From Nostocales cyanobacterium HT-58-2 (GTDB lineage Bacteria > Cyanobacteriota > Cyanobacteriia > Cyanobacteriales > Nostocaceae), in NCBI GenBank assembly GCA_002163975.1, contig CP019636.1, forward strand, positions 2,207,001 to 2,271,000: a DNA stretch of 64,000 nucleotides, read 5' to 3'. Shown piece after piece: positions 33,201 through 41,596 of this stretch (its first letter is position 1; each line of letters opens with the position of its first letter). The position numbers and the translations under genes are program-made. The notes under the pieces were generated by a model, which was given only the letters and a program-made list of their open reading frames with translations, was not told where the DNA came from and did not search any database.

Positions 33201-33877
33201 CTAAAGCTTCTGGAAACAATATTACTGGTGGTAATATTAAAATTGATGGCAAAAATGGCTTTATAGTTGCAGTTAAAAATGAAAATAGTAACATTCGTGC
33301 TGATTCTGAAAACTTTCGTGGAGGAAATGTCACGATTAATGTAGCTAATATCTTTGGTTTTCAATCCCAAGCAACATCATTCCCGCAAACGAGTAGCATT
33401 ACTGCAAAAGGAGCAAGCCCTGACTTGGGGGGAAATATACAAATCAATACTCCTGATACAGACCCTAGTAGAGGATTAGTTCCTTTAGCAATAGATGTGG
33501 TGGATGTTGCCCGTTTAGTAGAGGACAATGTCTGCGCGAGAACTGCCAACAGTAGCTTCACCTATACTGGACGTGGTGGTTTACCTCCCTCTCCTAACAA
33601 CACACTTAATAGTGATGCCGTGTGGGAAGATTGGCGACTCACTGCTGTGCCAAGGGGAAGAGAGCGAGAAAGAGATAGGGGGAACTCAAAGTCCCGTCTG
33701 GGGATAAGGGAGCAAGGGGGAGAGAATAATTCCTCACACCCTACTCAAATTGTGGAAGCACAGGGGTGGATAGTGAATCAGAATGGGGAAGTGATTCTTA
33801 CAGCTTACGCTCCCACAGCCGCACCTCACAAAGTAGGCAGTTCATCATTGGGATGTCAGCTGCCAATTGCCAAGTGA
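30245..33877 (+). CDS. Haemagglutinin-like giant exoprotein (TPS-type N-terminus)
   Basis: This 1210-residue secreted beta-helix protein has a signal region (1-48), then a filamentous haemagglutinin N-terminal (TPS) domain (about 50-190: GSNLFHSFSEFSVP, NIISRVTGRDRSDINGLIKA, NLFLINPNGIVFG). Many parallel beta-helix repeats follow (GNAGNI, DGARL, ATSTNGNGNAGKV and the like, 280-1040), and a conserved C-terminal region (VARLVEDNVC, FTYTGRGGLP, DAVWEDWRLTA, IVEAQGWIVNQNGEVIL). It should be exported through an outer-membrane TpsB-type channel, which is not encoded here. The signal region contains a palindromic repeat (30310-30331) encoding YPRCASLLAQ, so an alternative start may exist. Confidence 0.88.
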   Translation: MLGKNVRLACFKGLRILIAYPRCASLLAQILTYQFAGAIILLTNCAIAEIVPDSTLPSNSDVKLEGNTRIIEGGTQAGSNLFHSFSEFSVPSNGTAFFNNASDVQNIISRVTGRDRSDINGLIKANGTANLFLINPNGIVFGPNGSLNIGGSFIATTANALQFGSLGNFSATNPEAPSPLLTINPSAFLYNQITTGAIQNNSVAPAGLHLANFETFGLRVPDGKSILLIGGNVTMDGGQLNAYGGRIELTGLAAPGSINLITDGNTFSTQVPESLRSDVFLNNEAIANVSYKNGGSIAVNARNIDLLKNSSLNAGIEVNLGSATAKAGNITLDATEAIRIEQSEIRNQVRTNGIGNAGDINITTGLLSVKDGARIYTRSFGQGNGGNININARGQVSFLNGSFGWTNLEPIGVGKSGDLQIQADSVLVGNDSQLNVSTLGQGDAGNLTIDARNTVEFYNNSFAFSQVEKGEGNGGIIKINTGSLRLNNNSFLSASTLAKGNAGSLQIQARDRVSFANKSKAFSTVQDGGMGNGNDISIQARSVSVTDESFLTAGTFGEGNAGNVIIDAADSVIFDAKSYAASSIGLEGYGVGLGNGGIIKISTGSLQLANQAKLTTESYSKEGNAGNIIINARDTVSLSNGSSIKSLLGGQIKGKAGNISITTGSLSIASASSLQADTFGLGDGGNINIEARDNVSFITEGGAYTRVQLDANGRGGDIDIKADSLTLSDGSFMATSTLGQGNSGSVTIKAANSVNLNGVNQQGFPGGIYSEVATIQPNSDGGDINITARSLKVSDGARLATSTNGNGNAGKVNINATDFVLFDGVGSNNRRSGAYSLVLPLGTGAANDININTGSLFLRNGANLRAGTDGVGNAGKIKIIAQDTVSIDGASSYEFPSTIESQVTENAVGNGGNVDITTRSLLITNDAELSSNSQGNGAAGNLTVNANLIRLDNRGKISANTVAGQGNINLNLRNLLIMRRNSEITTKASGNNITGGNIKIDGKNGFIVAVKNENSNIRADSENFRGGNVTINVANIFGFQSQATSFPQTSSITAKGASPDLGGNIQINTPDTDPSRGLVPLAIDVVDVARLVEDNVCARTANSSFTYTGRGGLPPSPNNTLNSDAVWEDWRLTAVPRGRERERDRGNSKSRLGIREQGGENNSSHPTQIVEAQGWIVNQNGEVILTAYAPTAAPHKVGSSSLGCQLPIAK
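30310..30331. repeat. Palindromic repeat in the exoprotein signal region
   Basis: TTGCGC-10nt-GCGCAA with ttcgcttctc loop, within gcgtacccgcgttgcgcttc. It lies in frame in codons 19-32 of the exoprotein and belongs to the same repeat family as that at 6904-6963. Confidence 0.6.
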
Positions 33878-34056
33878 TAGGCAGCAGGACATAAGGCAAT
33901 AAGAAGATATGGTGTTGGCAGCTGATTGGAAACAGTTGAAATGTCGTCTTTTACTCTCTAGCAAATACTAATATTTGCATAAATCAACCCAGGTTCCTCA
34001 ATAAGGTATATAGAACCCATTTGGGATCTTGGAACAGAGGGTAAGATGAGAAATAA

Positions 34057-34353
34057 ATGCCGTACTCCAGCAGCTTAACGGACAAAGAGTGGGAAATCAT
34101 TGAACCATTGTTGCCCCAAAAAAAGCAAACAAGACCACCAAAGTGGACAAAGCGACAAATCTTAGATGGTATATTTTATCAACTCAAGAATGGGTGTAAC
34201 TGGTGCGATTTACCAAAAGACTTACCGCCCTACTCAACAGTATTTTGGCACTACAAGCAGTGGCGGGAAGCAGGAGTACTAGAGCAAATGATGACAAAAT
34301 TGCATGGGAAAGTGCGCTCTAACGCCAAAAAAAACCACAGTGGACAACCCTAA
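34057..34353 (+). CDS. IS5-family transposase, first frame
   Basis: This 98-residue frame holds the N-terminal domain (LTDKEWEIIEPLLPQKK, RQILDGIFYQLKNGCNWCDL, TVFWHYKQWREAG). It ends with TAATG, overlapping the second frame. A run of eight A residues at 34327-34334, just before the end, is a likely -1 slippage site. Slipping there joins the frame to ...PQWTTLMIIDSQAVKN, giving a continuous transposase. Confidence 0.88.
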   Translation: MPYSSSLTDKEWEIIEPLLPQKKQTRPPKWTKRQILDGIFYQLKNGCNWCDLPKDLPPYSTVFWHYKQWREAGVLEQMMTKLHGKVRSNAKKNHSGQP

Positions 34354-34895
34354 TGATCATAGACTCGCAAGCAGTCAAGAATACTTGCAATGCTAGTGTA
34401 GAGTCCAAAGGGTTCTGCCATTACAAGTGTACCAATGGCATCAAACGACACTTGGCAGTAGATACTCTCGGCTTACCATTCTTCACCCACTGCACTAAAG
34501 CCAGCGTAAGTGATGACAGTGGTTTGATTGAACTGTTGAGCAAGAACATGGACTACTTTCGTGCCAAGCCTGTGAACATTCCAAAGATTACAATTTTGCT
34601 TGACCACGGTTACCACCTAGACAAGCTCACTGCTGCTTTGCAAATACTCTACCCTCAAATTATGACCAAGATCCGATTCCAACTGGCACCTAAACCCACA
34701 AAAGCCGAAAAAGCCGCTCTTGGTAAAACAGGATTTGTCCCGGTAGCAACTCGTTGGGTAATTGAACGTTCCAATGCTTGGATGGAACGATGCAAGAGTT
34801 TGGTCAAAAACTTTGAACGAACACTGGCTAACGCCACTTCCAAGCTCAATCTATGTTTTATCCGACTCATGCTCAAGCGTTTAGCTCAGGCATAG
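34353..34895 (+). CDS. IS5-family transposase, second frame (DDE core)
   Basis: This 180-residue frame carries the catalytic core: Asp in MIIDSQAVKNT, second Asp in ITILLDHGYHLDKLT and Glu in WVIERSNAWMERCKSLVKNF. The active protein is probably made as a fusion with the first frame through -1 frameshifting at the A8 run. Both frames are intact, so the copy may still transpose. Confidence 0.88.
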   Translation: MIIDSQAVKNTCNASVESKGFCHYKCTNGIKRHLAVDTLGLPFFTHCTKASVSDDSGLIELLSKNMDYFRAKPVNIPKITILLDHGYHLDKLTAALQILYPQIMTKIRFQLAPKPTKAEKAALGKTGFVPVATRWVIERSNAWMERCKSLVKNFERTLANATSKLNLCFIRLMLKRLAQA

Positions 34896-35001
34896 ATCTC
34901 AAATGGGTTCTATAAACAACATCAAAGAGTCAACACAAGTGCAAGATAGTCTTACACTTGTTTACAAACATATTTACACGAACTCGTTAATAGTTATAAA
35001 T

Positions 35002-37944
35002 ATGCTTATTGGAAATAAAATTACGGGTTTGCCGGGAGAGTGCTATCGATTCAAAGGCAATGAACCTTTACTATTAGATGACCCGCAGACAGTTTGGGTG
35101 GTGCAATCAGGTTCAATGTCACTATTTGCAATTACAGTTAACAATGGTAACCCAGAGGGAAAGCGGCGTTACCTATTTAGTATCAAATCCGCAGAAGCGA
35201 TGTTCTCAACAGCACCAGAGTTTCAAAGCGAGCAGCTCCAGATTTTAGCAGTGTCACTTGAGGAAACAGAACTGCTCAGAATGTCTCGAAAAGATTTTGA
35301 GTATATGCTCGCAAACAAACAAGGCTATGCGGTGGATTTGGTAGAGCGTTGGATACATCAACTGGGTTTGGCTGTTGCTTGTGAACCTAATCATAGCTTA
35401 AATATGCGCGTACCAGAGCCAGGAATCGAATTCTTCTCCTTAGCTAGTGGCGAGATATTCCGACCTGAAAAAGGTAGCGTATCTTGGGTACAAATCCAAC
35501 GTGGTTATGCCAAATTGATGGGATTTGCCGAACTAGTTTTTGAGCCTGCATCTGGTATGTTACCTTTGAGTGCTTATATGTGGTTGCAGGCGGAAGACAC
35601 ATTAGAATTGAAAAGCCTTCGCACCGAAGACATCGAATATGCAGATACTTTAATGGTGAGTCTGGCTCAACTGCAAATTGATTTTCTACAGATGATTAAC
35701 TTGCTCTCTAAGCAAGAAATCCAGCAAGAAATTTTGAGGTGTCAAGAAAGAGAAGACCTCAAGCGTCAGGTCATGGATGAAACATTGGGGGAACTGTCAT
35801 CCGTGCTGCAACAGCGGGAAACAGGTACCTCCCCACAAGTGATACATGGCACTTCCCCAGATCATGCTCTGTTAGTTGCTGCTGGGGCAGTCGGACATGC
35901 TCTAGGGATTAGGATTTGCCCCCCAGCTCAGTCAGAAGACTTCAAACGCCTCAAAGACCCAATAGATGCAATCGCCCGTGCTTCACGAATTCGGATGCGT
36001 CGGTTGCATCTTGTGGGGAACTGGTGGAAAAGTGACTGTGGTCCAATGCTGGCATACAGCTTAGAAGACGAAAGTCCAGTGGCTTTGTTGCCAGTTAAAG
36101 GCGATCGCTATGAAATTTATGATCCGCTCAAGCAGACTCGCACCCCCGTAGATGAGCAAAGCGCTGCTACGCTGTCCACCAATGCCTATGTATTTTATCG
36201 GCCTTTGCCCGATAAAGACCTCAAAACCTGGGATATACTTCAATTTGCACTGCGGGGTCATTTTAAGGATGTAGTTATCATCCTGTTAACTGGAATTGCT
36301 GTTTCTTTACTAGGGATGGTGACGCCTCAGGCTACTGCTATTCTCATAGACAACGTCATCCTAGATGCCAACAGGGGATTATTGCTACAAATTGCTTTGG
36401 GTCTTTGCGCAACAGCTTTTGGAGGCACAATCTTTCAACTGGCTCAGGGGCTTGCCCTGATGAGACTGGAAACTTTTGCCAACTCATCCACTCAAGCTGC
36501 GGTGTGGGACAGACTGTTGAACCTGAAAGTATCTTTTTTTAATCAGTATTCTATCGGTGACCTAGAATCTAGGGTTTCTGCCATCAGCGATATCCGCTCC
36601 AAACTAAGCGGCACAGTTCTCAAAAGTATTTTCTCTGGCGTATTTGCCTTCTTAAACTTGGGATTGCTCATCTACTACAACGGTTCATTAGCCTTAATAG
36701 CCATTGTGGCAGGGGTTGTGAATATAGCCCTCACTTTTATCTCTGGTATTCTCACCCTCCGCAAGGTTCGTCCCCTATTGGAGCAACAAGGACAAATCTT
36801 TGGCGTGATGGTGCAGTTAATCAACGGGGTTGCCAAATTGCGAGTAGCAGGAGCTGAGGAACGCGCTTTTGCGTACTGGGGTAAACAGTATAGCCAGCAA
36901 CTAAAATTGATCCTGGGTACCCAAGTCATTGAAGACATTCTCGCTGTCGTCAATAAAGTCTTGCCCATATTCACATCTTGCGTGCTTTTCTGGTTTACTG
37001 CCACATTACTACAGCAGAACCAGCAAACACAGGGTGCTCAAGCACTATCTATTGGTACTTTCCTCGCGTTCAACTCTGCTTTTGGTACCTTTATAAGCGG
37101 TGCAATCGGCTTGAGTACAACAATTGTGGACGTTCTTGAAGTCTTACCTTTGTGGAAGCGTGCTCAACCAATTTTGCAAGCAGAACCGGAAGTTAGTCAT
37201 AGTAAAGCAGATCCTGGTAAGCTATCAGGCAGAGTCGTTGTAGACCATGTGGTTTTTCGTTACCGAGATGATGGTCCGTTGATCTTAAATAATGTGAGTA
37301 TTCGGGCTGAACCTGGAGAATTTATTGCTCTGGTGGGGACTTCTGGAAGTGGTAAATCAACTTTGTTTCGCTTATTACTGGGATTTGAAACTCCGGAATC
37401 TGGCAGTATTTACTATGATGGACAGGAGTTGACAGGAGTGGATGTTCATGCTGTACGCCGACAGATGGGTGTTGTCCTGCAAAATAGCCGATTAATGTCA
37501 GCTTCCATCTTTGAAAACATTGCCAGTGGTGCCCTAGTCACAATTGATGAAGCATGGGAAGCCGCCCGGATGGCGGGTTTTGCAGATGATATCCAAGCTA
37601 TGCCAATGGGTATGCACACTGTTGTCAGTGAAGGAGGTGGTAATATCTCTGGCGGACAACGGCAGAGGCTGTTAATTGCTAGGGCGTTGGTATTGAAACC
37701 ACGAATTTTACTGTTTGATGAAGCGACCAGTGCCTTAGATAACAGAACACAGGCTATTGTCAGTGAAAGTCTTGACCAGCTAAAGGTGACGCGCATAGTT
37801 ATTGCTCACCGAGTCAGTACAATCCGCAATGCCGACCGTATCTATGTGCTTCAGGATGGTCGGATTGTACAGCAGGGCAGTTTTGAGCGACTAGCCAATC
37901 AAGAGGGGCTGTTTGCTCAACTTATGATGCGGCAGAAGCTGTAA
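35002..37944 (+). CDS. NHLP-type export ABC transporter, ATPase/permease without peptidase (set A)
   Basis: The protein is about 980 residues. The open frame reaches back to 34903, but that ATG lies in the end of the IS5 element; MLIGNKITGLPGECYRFKGN at 35002 aligns with the start of the paralogue at 57712. The N-terminal 400 residues are a domain of unknown function typical of NHLP bacteriocin-export permease/ATPases. Next come a six-helix permease (about 420-690) and an ATPase with GTSGSGKST, NISGGQRQRLLIARAL and ILLFDEATSALD. No C39 peptidase is present. It should work with a C39-ABC and HlyD partner; those of set A lie about 3.7 kb away on the opposite strand. Confidence 0.9.
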   Translation: MLIGNKITGLPGECYRFKGNEPLLLDDPQTVWVVQSGSMSLFAITVNNGNPEGKRRYLFSIKSAEAMFSTAPEFQSEQLQILAVSLEETELLRMSRKDFEYMLANKQGYAVDLVERWIHQLGLAVACEPNHSLNMRVPEPGIEFFSLASGEIFRPEKGSVSWVQIQRGYAKLMGFAELVFEPASGMLPLSAYMWLQAEDTLELKSLRTEDIEYADTLMVSLAQLQIDFLQMINLLSKQEIQQEILRCQEREDLKRQVMDETLGELSSVLQQRETGTSPQVIHGTSPDHALLVAAGAVGHALGIRICPPAQSEDFKRLKDPIDAIARASRIRMRRLHLVGNWWKSDCGPMLAYSLEDESPVALLPVKGDRYEIYDPLKQTRTPVDEQSAATLSTNAYVFYRPLPDKDLKTWDILQFALRGHFKDVVIILLTGIAVSLLGMVTPQATAILIDNVILDANRGLLLQIALGLCATAFGGTIFQLAQGLALMRLETFANSSTQAAVWDRLLNLKVSFFNQYSIGDLESRVSAISDIRSKLSGTVLKSIFSGVFAFLNLGLLIYYNGSLALIAIVAGVVNIALTFISGILTLRKVRPLLEQQGQIFGVMVQLINGVAKLRVAGAEERAFAYWGKQYSQQLKLILGTQVIEDILAVVNKVLPIFTSCVLFWFTATLLQQNQQTQGAQALSIGTFLAFNSAFGTFISGAIGLSTTIVDVLEVLPLWKRAQPILQAEPEVSHSKADPGKLSGRVVVDHVVFRYRDDGPLILNNVSIRAEPGEFIALVGTSGSGKSTLFRLLLGFETPESGSIYYDGQELTGVDVHAVRRQMGVVLQNSRLMSASIFENIASGALVTIDEAWEAARMAGFADDIQAMPMGMHTVVSEGGGNISGGQRQRLLIARALVLKPRILLFDEATSALDNRTQAIVSESLDQLKVTRIVIAHRVSTIRNADRIYVLQDGRIVQQGSFERLANQEGLFAQLMMRQKL

Positions 37945-38058
37945 AGGAATGTCAGAAACCGGGTTTCTTAGCTCATCGCATCAGCTATAAATTCACTTTT
38001 TAATATCACTCAAGTATTACTAAAGTATATTTTGGTGCAAATAAAAAACACCGTAATC

Positions 38059-40713
38059 TCAATTTGCAATTGCTGGCTGACATCCAAATGGGGAATTTCT
38101 CAGCCTGTGAGGCGTTACCACAGGCACATTAGCTACTAGTATGACTTCCCCATTAGCATTTACCACCCAACCTTGGGCTTCGACAATTTGAGTGGGGGGT
38201 GGTGAGGGGTGAGAGGTGAGTGAAGAATTATTCTCTCCTCCTCTTGTTGGTACAGCAGTGAGTCGCCAATCTTCCCAAACTGCATCGTTGTTGAGTGTGT
38301 TGGTGGGAGAGGACGGTAAACCGCCACGTCCTGTGTAAGTGAAGCTACTGTTAGCAGTTTTGGTGCAGATATTATCATCTACTAAACGCGCCACATCCAC
38401 CACATCCACTTTTAAGGGAACTAATCCTTTACTAGGGTCAACATCCGGTGTGTTGATTCGTACTGTGCCACTTAAGTCAGGAGTTTTTCCTATAGCAGTG
38501 ATATCACTAGTCTGGAGGCTAGGTGGGTTCCGAAACTGAGCGCCGAATACACCTTGAGTCTTGATTTTTACTTGCCCTCCAAGAAATTCATCAGAATTGG
38601 CAGTGATATCACTGTTTTCAAACGCTGCTAGAACCCCAGTACTAATGTTGATATTGCCACCAATCACATTGATACCTTTGGCGTTCGCGGTGATTTGACT
38701 CCCACGACGCAATACCAAACCTACAGAATTGATATTAATATTTGCTTGTTGGCGACTTGGGTCAGTGGTAACGCTGGTGGTATTTGCATTGAGGCGAGAG
38801 TTACTGTCTAAAAGGATAAAGTTAGCGTTTAAGTTAATATTGCCTGCATTTCCTAGTCCTTCACTTTTGACTAATACTTCTGCTCCATCTTTTATAGTGA
38901 GTAGTTCTGTATTAATTGTCACATCTCCAGCCCTTCCCGTTGAATCTTTACCAGCTAGGGCACCCACAGCACTGCTAAAAAGTAGCTGTACGGATTCAGT
39001 AGCATTTACTAATACATTGCCACCACTGCCTTCACCAAAAGTACTAGCGCTGATCTCCGCTCCTTGGTCAAGACGCAACGTCCGAGTATTAATTGTCAAG
39101 TCCCCCGCCGCTCCTTTTGCACCTGAGGTATCTTGTTGAGTATATAAGCCACTCGGAAGTTCTCCATCGGGGGTAAGGAGACCAGTCAGTTCCACGGCAC
39201 CGCCATTAGTATTAACAGTCAAATTTCCCCCCCTACCATTGCCACGAGTGCCAGCGCTGATATAAGCTCCACTCTCAAGACGTAGCAGGGGAGTATTGAT
39301 TGTCAGGTTTCCTGCAATACCTGTAGCATCTTGTGCTGCTTGAGAATTTAAAGCGCTACTAGTCTTGATCTGCACTGAGTCAGTGGCATTTACAGTCAAA
39401 TTTGCTCCATTACCTGAACCAAAAGTGTCAGTACTGACCAATGCTCCATCACTCAGGCTCAACACGCGAGTATTAATTTTTAATTCTGTAGTCGCATTTG
39501 TTGAGCCACGAACTTGAATACCCAAGCCAGTAGGGAATGGATTATTATTACCAATCAGTTCCACTGTATCTGCATTCACTGTCAAATTTCCTACCCTGCC
39601 CACACCTTTGGTGACTGCACTGACTTGGGCTCCATCTTGGACTTGCAATAAGCGCGTATTTATCGTTATATCTCCTGCTGACCCTGTGGCATTTTCTTCA
39701 GCTTGAGCATAAAAGCCTCCAGGAAATGGAAACTCTGCACCGGGGCTGCTATACACACCACTAAGTTGCACCTCATCCAAAGTATTTACGGTTAAATTTC
39801 CACCTATGTTTGAACCTAAAGTACTTGTTTCAATCACGGAACCATCACTCAATTTCAGGCTTCTAGCTGTGACTTGAACATCTCCGCCACCATCGCCTGT
39901 GGTATCAACCGCTGTTTGTTGAGATAGTCGAATACTTCCCAAGTTTTGCAAGCCACCATAGCTTAGGGAAAAGCCATTTTCTGTAGGAACGAGACTCACC
40001 AAACGATTAGAACCAGCACTACCTAATTCAATTCGCCCTCCCGCCGTTTTGAGTGTTGCCCCTTCTAAAGAGATATCTCCACCTACCAAAGCTAAGGTTT
40101 GATTCTCTTGCACTCGTAAACCGACATTAGTATCTATTGCAGGAGATGGGGTGGTTCGACTTCTGATCCCCTGTCCGTCTCCCTGTACTTGAATCAAACC
40201 GGGATTTGCCCCAAATTGTAAACCAATAGGAGTACTAACAGTTAACAGAGGTGTTGTTTGTGGGGTGGTACTATACTCAAATCCGTCAGCAAACTTTACA
40301 CTATTTGCAGTCGTGGCAAAAAAAGAGCCTCCAATTTCTAAACGAGCATCTTTCCCGAATACAATCCCGTTGGGATTGATGAGAAACAGGTTAACTGTAC
40401 CATTAGCTTTAATTAATCCATCAATATTAGAGATAGATTTACCAGTGATGCGACCAATAATATGTTGAATGCTCTGGATGTTATTAAAGTACGCTGTGCT
40501 ACCGTTCGGGACAAAAAATTCTGAAAAACTATGAAATAAATTGCTTCCAGATTTAGTGCCACCTTCAATATTTATAATATTGTCAATAATTGTAACGCGA
40601 GAATTTTCGGGTAGAGTCGTATCTGGAGTGATTTGGGCAATCGTAGAATTTCCCCAAATAGAGAACGCAACACAATTAGCAATTCCAAACCATCTCCGCC
40701 AGTTTAAGTGCAT
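38059..40713 (-). CDS. Second haemagglutinin-like exoprotein
   Basis: The secreted protein is about 884 residues. An upstream ATG at 40752 adds 13 residues, but MHLNWRRWFGIANCVAFSIW at 40713 makes a standard signal peptide. The TPS domain has GSNLFHSFSEFFVPNGSTAY, then IIGRITGKSISNIDGLIKAN and LFLINPNGIVFG. Beta-helix repeats follow (DVQVTARSLKLSDGS, GNLTVNA, DGAQVSAVTKG). The C-terminal 150 residues (VARLVDDNICTKTANSSFTY, AVWEDWRLTAVP, IVEAQGWVVNANGEVILVAN) are very close to those of the exoprotein at 30245. It converges with the set A ABC gene. Confidence 0.9.
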   Translation of the reverse strand: MHLNWRRWFGIANCVAFSIWGNSTIAQITPDTTLPENSRVTIIDNIINIEGGTKSGSNLFHSFSEFFVPNGSTAYFNNIQSIQHIIGRITGKSISNIDGLIKANGTVNLFLINPNGIVFGKDARLEIGGSFFATTANSVKFADGFEYSTTPQTTPLLTVSTPIGLQFGANPGLIQVQGDGQGIRSRTTPSPAIDTNVGLRVQENQTLALVGGDISLEGATLKTAGGRIELGSAGSNRLVSLVPTENGFSLSYGGLQNLGSIRLSQQTAVDTTGDGGGDVQVTARSLKLSDGSVIETSTLGSNIGGNLTVNTLDEVQLSGVYSSPGAEFPFPGGFYAQAEENATGSAGDITINTRLLQVQDGAQVSAVTKGVGRVGNLTVNADTVELIGNNNPFPTGLGIQVRGSTNATTELKINTRVLSLSDGALVSTDTFGSGNGANLTVNATDSVQIKTSSALNSQAAQDATGIAGNLTINTPLLRLESGAYISAGTRGNGRGGNLTVNTNGGAVELTGLLTPDGELPSGLYTQQDTSGAKGAAGDLTINTRTLRLDQGAEISASTFGEGSGGNVLVNATESVQLLFSSAVGALAGKDSTGRAGDVTINTELLTIKDGAEVLVKSEGLGNAGNINLNANFILLDSNSRLNANTTSVTTDPSRQQANININSVGLVLRRGSQITANAKGINVIGGNINISTGVLAAFENSDITANSDEFLGGQVKIKTQGVFGAQFRNPPSLQTSDITAIGKTPDLSGTVRINTPDVDPSKGLVPLKVDVVDVARLVDDNICTKTANSSFTYTGRGGLPSSPTNTLNNDAVWEDWRLTAVPTRGGENNSSLTSHPSPPPTQIVEAQGWVVNANGEVILVANVPVVTPHRLRNSPFGCQPAIAN

Positions 40714-41117
40714 ATTTATCCCTGATACTAGAGTCAAGAATGGCTCTAACACATCATCACATTTTTAGGTACGTCGGTACACATTGGTGTCAATATGTTG
40801 CCTAATAACCCAAGTTGCTAGTGATAAAAAAGCACCTCTTTTGTCGTTGCAGAACTGGAATTGGAAGCCCCTTTTTCAGCGAAGCAAAAAGGGGTACTTC
40901 ACTAGTGTTTGTTGAGAAAAAGTTCAAGGACAAGGGTTAAAGGAATACAGAAATACCTCTCCCCCAAATCCCCTCCAGGAAACTCTGAGTTCCCCTTACC
41001 CTTGAGTTTTTATGATTGTGGACAAAACGTTTATATCTGAAAGTTTTCACTGATTAGTTGACACTAATGGTCAGATGACAATCCCACAATATGGATAATT
41101 TATTTCCTGGTTGTCTC
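40714..41117. other. Intergenic region with strong hairpin
   Basis: No gene is seen. CCCCTTTTT-9nt-AAAAAGGGG (40868-40894) is a perfect 9-bp stem. It may be a terminator for the peptide gene read on the minus strand or an interspersed repeat. The part 40955-41010 is a degenerate C-rich stretch. Confidence 0.45.
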
Positions 41118-41339
41118 TTATGTCCCCATCGATCTAGGACGCGGGTTTGGCATCAAGTGGTAATCTCCAACATCAACCCATTTCTTTGTTTCTGAACACC
41201 ATTTTAAAATACCACCACTAATCGCATCTAAATCGGCTTCATTGACTTCCTCTACGCCTGGAATTGATTTTTGCTCGGATACCAACTCGTTATTTTGGTT
41301 GTTCTGAATCTTTTGTTGGTTTGTATGATTCTGGGTCAT
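41118..41339 (-). CDS. Double-glycine leader peptide, probable exported bacteriocin-like precursor
   Basis: The 73-residue protein has a polar leader ending VEEVNEADLDAISGG (G42 G43), a textbook double-glycine site for C39 peptidase exporters. The core would be 30 residues with one Cys (C48), two Trp and a Pro/Arg-rich tail (LMPNPRPRSMGT). A perfect ribosome site (AAGGAG, 9 nt before ATG) is present. It lies on the same strand just downstream of the C39-ABC/HlyD pair of set A. No modification enzyme is encoded nearby, so the core may be exported unmodified. Its activity (toxin, signal or adhesin cofactor) is unknown. Confidence 0.82.
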   Translation of the reverse strand: MTQNHTNQQKIQNNQNNELVSEQKSIPGVEEVNEADLDAISGGILKWCSETKKWVDVGDYHLMPNPRPRSMGT

Positions 41340-41596
41340 TGTGATTATCTCCTTGTTGATTGGCTTTAGTTCAGTAATAGTATAAATAGATACTGTTTTA
41401 TGAAAGCAGCTTAACTAGCAGAACTAGCTACACACATATGACTCAATCCTGTGAGGTTTGAAACCTTCTACTAACTTATAGGGAACGTTCAAGTTGACTT
41501 ATGCAGTTAGGCTCGTCTCTGGGACAGAAAAAATCGGTGTAATCTTTGGTTGGCAAGCATTTCATGTTTTTTGAAATTTCTAGTGATACATTGCTA

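Larger units (their letters stand above)
34009..34914 (+). mobile_element. IS5-family insertion sequence, complete
   Basis: The left end TATAGAACCCATTTGGGATC (34009-34028) pairs with the right end AGATCTCAAATGGGTTCTAT (34894-34913) with one mismatch over 21 bp. About 906 bp long, it encodes a two-frame transposase. A TA dinucleotide on each side may be the target duplication. It landed between an exoprotein gene and an export ABC gene and now forms part of the latter's leader. Confidence 0.85.
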
